Shown piece by piece: positions 61,132 through 64,000 of a DNA stretch of 64,000 bases (its first letter is position 1; each line of letters starts with the position of its first letter). The position numbers were made by a program, and so were the translations under genes. Where the stretch lies: NCBI GenBank assembly GCA_022497155.1, contig MU385796.1, positions 58,187 through 122,186 on the forward strand, in the 5' to 3' direction. This DNA is from Whalleya microplaca (Eukaryota; Ascomycota; Sordariomycetes; Xylariales; Xylariaceae). Below the pieces are notes generated by a model. The model saw nothing but the letters and a program-made list of their open reading frames with translations. It was not told the origin of the DNA and did no database searches.

Positions 61132-61436
61132 TATAATAAAGCAAGGGATTACGGGTATTAATAGCAGCTTAAAAATCACTAAAAGCTTTTTAAAGCCACG
61201 TTATAAAGCACTTTATAAGGTATTTATAAGGCACTTTATAAGGCAATTTATAATAAATTATATACTTATATTTAGCTAACTTTTTCCCTTATATTTCTTT
61301 TATTTTTTTATTAAAAATATCACTAAATAATTAAATAATTAAATAATTATATATAAATAGCTTTAATAATTAATATACACTTATTTTTAATTTAATATCT
61401 CACTTTTATTTTACCCCGACACTTTATTTTAATATA
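61132..61436 (+). repeat. Right LTR of element B
   Basis: 305 bp. Its start is degraded to TATAATAAAGCAAGGG and its end to TTTTAATATA, both explained by transitions, and it is followed by the target duplication TTAT. Confidence 0.85.
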
Positions 61437-61859
61437 TTATTAATAATTATAAACCGTAATTTATTTTTAACTTTATAAATAAAATATTTTATATATTTAA
61501 TATATATTAAAAATTATTATTTTTAAATTATTTTTAAATAATAAAATAAATTAAAATTATATATTAAATTTTAAATATATATTTATAATTATTTATTAAT
61601 TATTTTTAAAATAATTAATTTAAAACATTTTTAATTTTAAATATAATATAAGCTAATATTATTTATAATTTAATTAATTTTAAATTATATAAAATAAAAA
61701 TAAAATTTAAAATATTTATATTTTTTTATAAATAATTATTTTAAAAAAAAGCTTAAAAAATTATAAAAATAATTTAAAAATATATAAATTATATAAAATT
61801 TAAAATATATAATATAATAATTAAAATAGCTTAATAATTATTTTTAAATAAAGTAGCCC

Positions 61860-63970
61860 GAGCGTGCGAATTTATTATATAATTTTTTATAACCCCGATA
61901 TATATTTCCCGATAATTATCTCGCTAGCCGCCCGGTAGCCGTAACGCGACCTTATTAACTATACCGCCGGGCTGCCTACTATTTATTAAAATACCTTTTC
62001 GGCTTAAAAAAAAAAATTTTTCGACTTATTTATTTAAATAATTTTAATTTTTTATAAAAAAAATTATATAAATAATATAAATAATATATATATAATATAT
62101 ATATAAATAATTATAAAAAATATATATTAATAAAATATATATAAATTATTTATTATTATATATTTTTATATATTAATTAATAATAATTAAATAATTATTA
62201 TTTAATAAAATATATTTTTATATATTAATTAATAATATATAAATAATTATTATTTAATATAATATCCGGTTTAAATTTTTTTTAAATAATTTTTATAATT
62301 AAAAATATTTTATTTATTTATTTATAAATATATAATTAATATTTATATTAAAACTTAAAATATATAACGCGGTTGGCGGGTATACCCGATAACTACTTTT
62401 AGGTAAGGCGGCTTAAGCGTACGGACCCGTTATACGACTTTTCGCGGCCCCGATATATATTTCCCGACAATTATTCCGCTAGCCGCCCGGCGGCTGCGAC
62501 GCGCGCTTATCGACTATACTACCGGGCCGCCCGCTACCTACTAAAATATTTTTTCGGCCCGGAAAAATTTTTTTTTCGACTTATTTAAATATTTTTAATT
62601 TTTTATAACAAAAATTATATAAATTAAATTATAAAAAAAATATACCCGGTAATATATAAATTATTTATTATTATATATTTTTATATATTAATTAATAACG
62701 GTATAATAAAATAATTATTACCTAATAAAATATCCGGTTTAAATTTTAATTTTTATAATTTAAAATAGCTTTTTTTTTATTTATTTATAAATATATAATT
62801 AATATTTATATTAAAATTTTATTTTTAATTATAATAATTTATATATAAATAATAATATATATATATAATATATATATAAATTAAATAATATATATATAAA
62901 TAATTATAAAATATATATATTAATAAAATATATATAAATTATTTATTATTATATATTTTTTATATTAATTAATAATAATTAAATAATTATTATTTAATAA
63001 AATATCTGGTTTAAGTTTTTTTAAATAATTTTTATAATTTAAAATAATTTTTTTTATTTATTTATAAATAATTATAAAAAATATATATTTATATAATATA
63101 TAAACTATTTATTATTATATATTCTTATATATTAATCGGTATAATAATATAATAAAATAATTATTACCCGGTAAAATACCCGGCTTAAATTTTTTAAGTA
63201 ATTTTTATAATCCGAAATAATTTTCCTTTTTATATATTTATTATTATAGCTAAATTAAAACTAATTAAAATTAAAATTAAATAAAATATATAAACGTTAT
63301 AATTACTTAATAATTAAACTATTTTATTTTATATATATAATAATTTTTAATAAACTTTATTAAGCTTACTTTTTTTTTTCTTTTTATATTAATAATTTTA
63401 TTAATAATATAGTTAAATTTTAAGCTTTATTTTTCGTAAAGCATATATTTTATAACATTTATAAATATATAATTAATATTTATATTAAAACTTTACTTTT
63501 AGTTATAATAATTTATATATAAATTAAATATAATTAATATTTATATTAAAACTTTATTTTTAATTATAATAATTTATATATAAATTAAATTAAAAAATAT
63601 AAATATAAATTATTATAAAATAAAATAAAAATTATAATATAATAAAATAAATAAATATAATTATATAATATTTTAATATAATATATATAAAATAATAATA
63701 AATTTTTTATTATTATTTAAAAAAAATTAATATTTTAATTTTATATATATTTTATTTAATTTAATAATATTATTAAATATAAAATATTATAAATTTTATT
63801 AAAAAATATTAAAAAAAAAGATTTATTATTTTAATAATAAATAAATTTAATAATAATATAAAATATATTACCTTATTTTCTTATAACGTAATTATAATTT
63901 ATTATATTATTTAGTTTATATATATTTTTAATATATTTTTACCTAGTTTTAAAGCTTTTAAATATATTAT
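61860..63970. repeat. Degenerate subtelomeric repeat field
   Basis: Almost pure A+T with two GC-rich islands about 555 bp apart (about 61850-62010 and 62362-62575). They share CCCCGATATATATTTCCCGA, TCGCTAGCCGCCCGG-like and ACTATACCGCCGGGC-like words and the downstream TTTTTCGACTTATTT. A second motif, AATATCCGGTTTAAATTTTTT followed by TAATTTTTATAATT, recurs near 62262, 62741, 62999 and 63172. A third, ATATAATTAATATTTATATTAAAAC, recurs near 62326, 62795, 63458 and 63527. No gene and no telomere-linked helicase are seen. Confidence 0.7.
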
Positions 63971-64000
63971 TTAGGGTTAGGGTTAGGGTTAGGGTTAGGG
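63971..64000 (+). repeat. Telomere, (TTAGGG)5
   Basis: Five perfect TTAGGG units end the window. The G-rich strand runs 5'-3' toward the end, so this is the right end of a chromosome in this orientation. The array may continue beyond the window. Confidence 0.95.

Larger units (their letters stand above)
59771..61436 (+). mobile_element. Non-autonomous LTR retrotransposon, copy B
   Basis: 1666 bp with 305-bp LTRs (59771-60075 and 61132-61436) and the target duplication TTAT (59767-59770 and 61437-61440). It is collinear with copy A throughout: same primer-binding region (TTTAACTCCCCCGGATAGGC), same CTG-array position, same T-run and GTGTGGGGCGTGTTTTCATTT tail, same purine tract (AAGGAGGGA). 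It carries many more C-to-T and G-to-A changes than A, and its array is shorter. It interrupts the Gypsy integrase. Confidence 0.9.
52811..61860 (+). mobile_element. Ty3/Gypsy retrotransposon body (gag-pol), RIP-inactivated and split by three later insertions
   Basis: With the inserts at 53720-55542, 58171-58344 and 59771-61436 mentally removed, the + strand carries a Gypsy order: gag (52811-53719 continuing at 55543-56340, with TLFNKLY...ISDYLTFKNLFIKY), retropepsin (LINTGANSYIF at 56398, Asn for Asp), RT (about 57440-58170), RNase H (about 58580-58830) and integrase (about 59100-59770, with a block resembling ILVVVDRLTK near 59638, continuing after 61441). I could not identify its LTRs. The left end may lie before 41,357, because the 11.4-kb element appears to have inserted between. 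Extent at both ends is approximate. Confidence 0.75.

Noticed and set aside
61860..63970. Possible CRISPR-like or regulatory array from recurring AT-rich words
   Set aside because: Spacing is irregular, repeats are degenerate and embedded in RIP-affected DNA, and the organism is a eukaryote.

Overview
This window is the right-hand end of a chromosome from a filamentous ascomycete (Pezizomycotina, probably Sordariomycetes). It ends in five TTAGGG units reading outward on the + strand. Genes carry short fungal introns (about 50-150 bp, GTRNGY donors, CTRAY branch sites), and the transposon-rich part shows the footprint of repeat-induced point mutation (RIP). No species can be named from the sequence.

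Layout. 1-19.8 kb is ordinary genic DNA with long low-complexity intergenic stretches: a mitochondrial transcription factor B-like gene with AT-hook and acidic repeats (974-3423), a GT90 glycosyltransferase (7671-9749), a 74-aa conserved small protein (13034-13384), a four-helix MARVEL-type membrane protein (13945-14711, minus) and an arginase (16531-17772, minus). At 20160-27275 lies a complete but dead Copia retrotransposon with 128-bp LTRs and the target duplication CACAT. It has an extra reading frame downstream of RNase H. 27.5-40 kb is an accessory, subtelomere-like gene block: a secreted GH28 pectinase (27568-29264, minus), a frameshifted gene with a Helo-like STAND N-terminal domain (30388-33371, minus), a shortened Rei1-like zinc-finger paralogue (34658-35626), a secreted CE1-type esterase (36052-37087), a relic resembling the start of a DUF3435/captain-type recombinase (37498-37735), an Fta2-like divergent kinase-fold protein (38208-39497) and a small orphan ORF (39796-40080, minus).

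From about 40,085 base composition changes within a few tens of bases to extreme A+T, and this continues to the telomere. It is a nested transposon graveyard. A Ty3/Gypsy element on the + strand (about 52.8-61.8 kb; gag, protease, RT, RNase H and integrase recognisable) is interrupted by two 1.7-1.8 kb non-autonomous LTR elements (A 53720-55542; B 59771-61436) and a 174-bp solo LTR-like insert (58171-58344). To its left sits an 11.4-kb minus-strand Gypsy element (41361-52806) with 227-bp LTRs and the target duplication CTAT. The non-autonomous elements share the LTR terminus, primer-binding region and leader with this large element, which makes it their likely mobiliser. 61.9-63.97 kb is a degenerate subtelomeric repeat field with two GC-rich islands.

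How the genes fit together: the left half encodes core metabolism, mitochondrial and membrane functions. The 27-40 kb block encodes plant-wall-degrading enzymes and lineage-variable genes of the kind typical of fungal subtelomeres. No CRISPR array, rRNA or convincing tRNA gene, secondary-metabolite cluster or telomere-linked helicase was seen.
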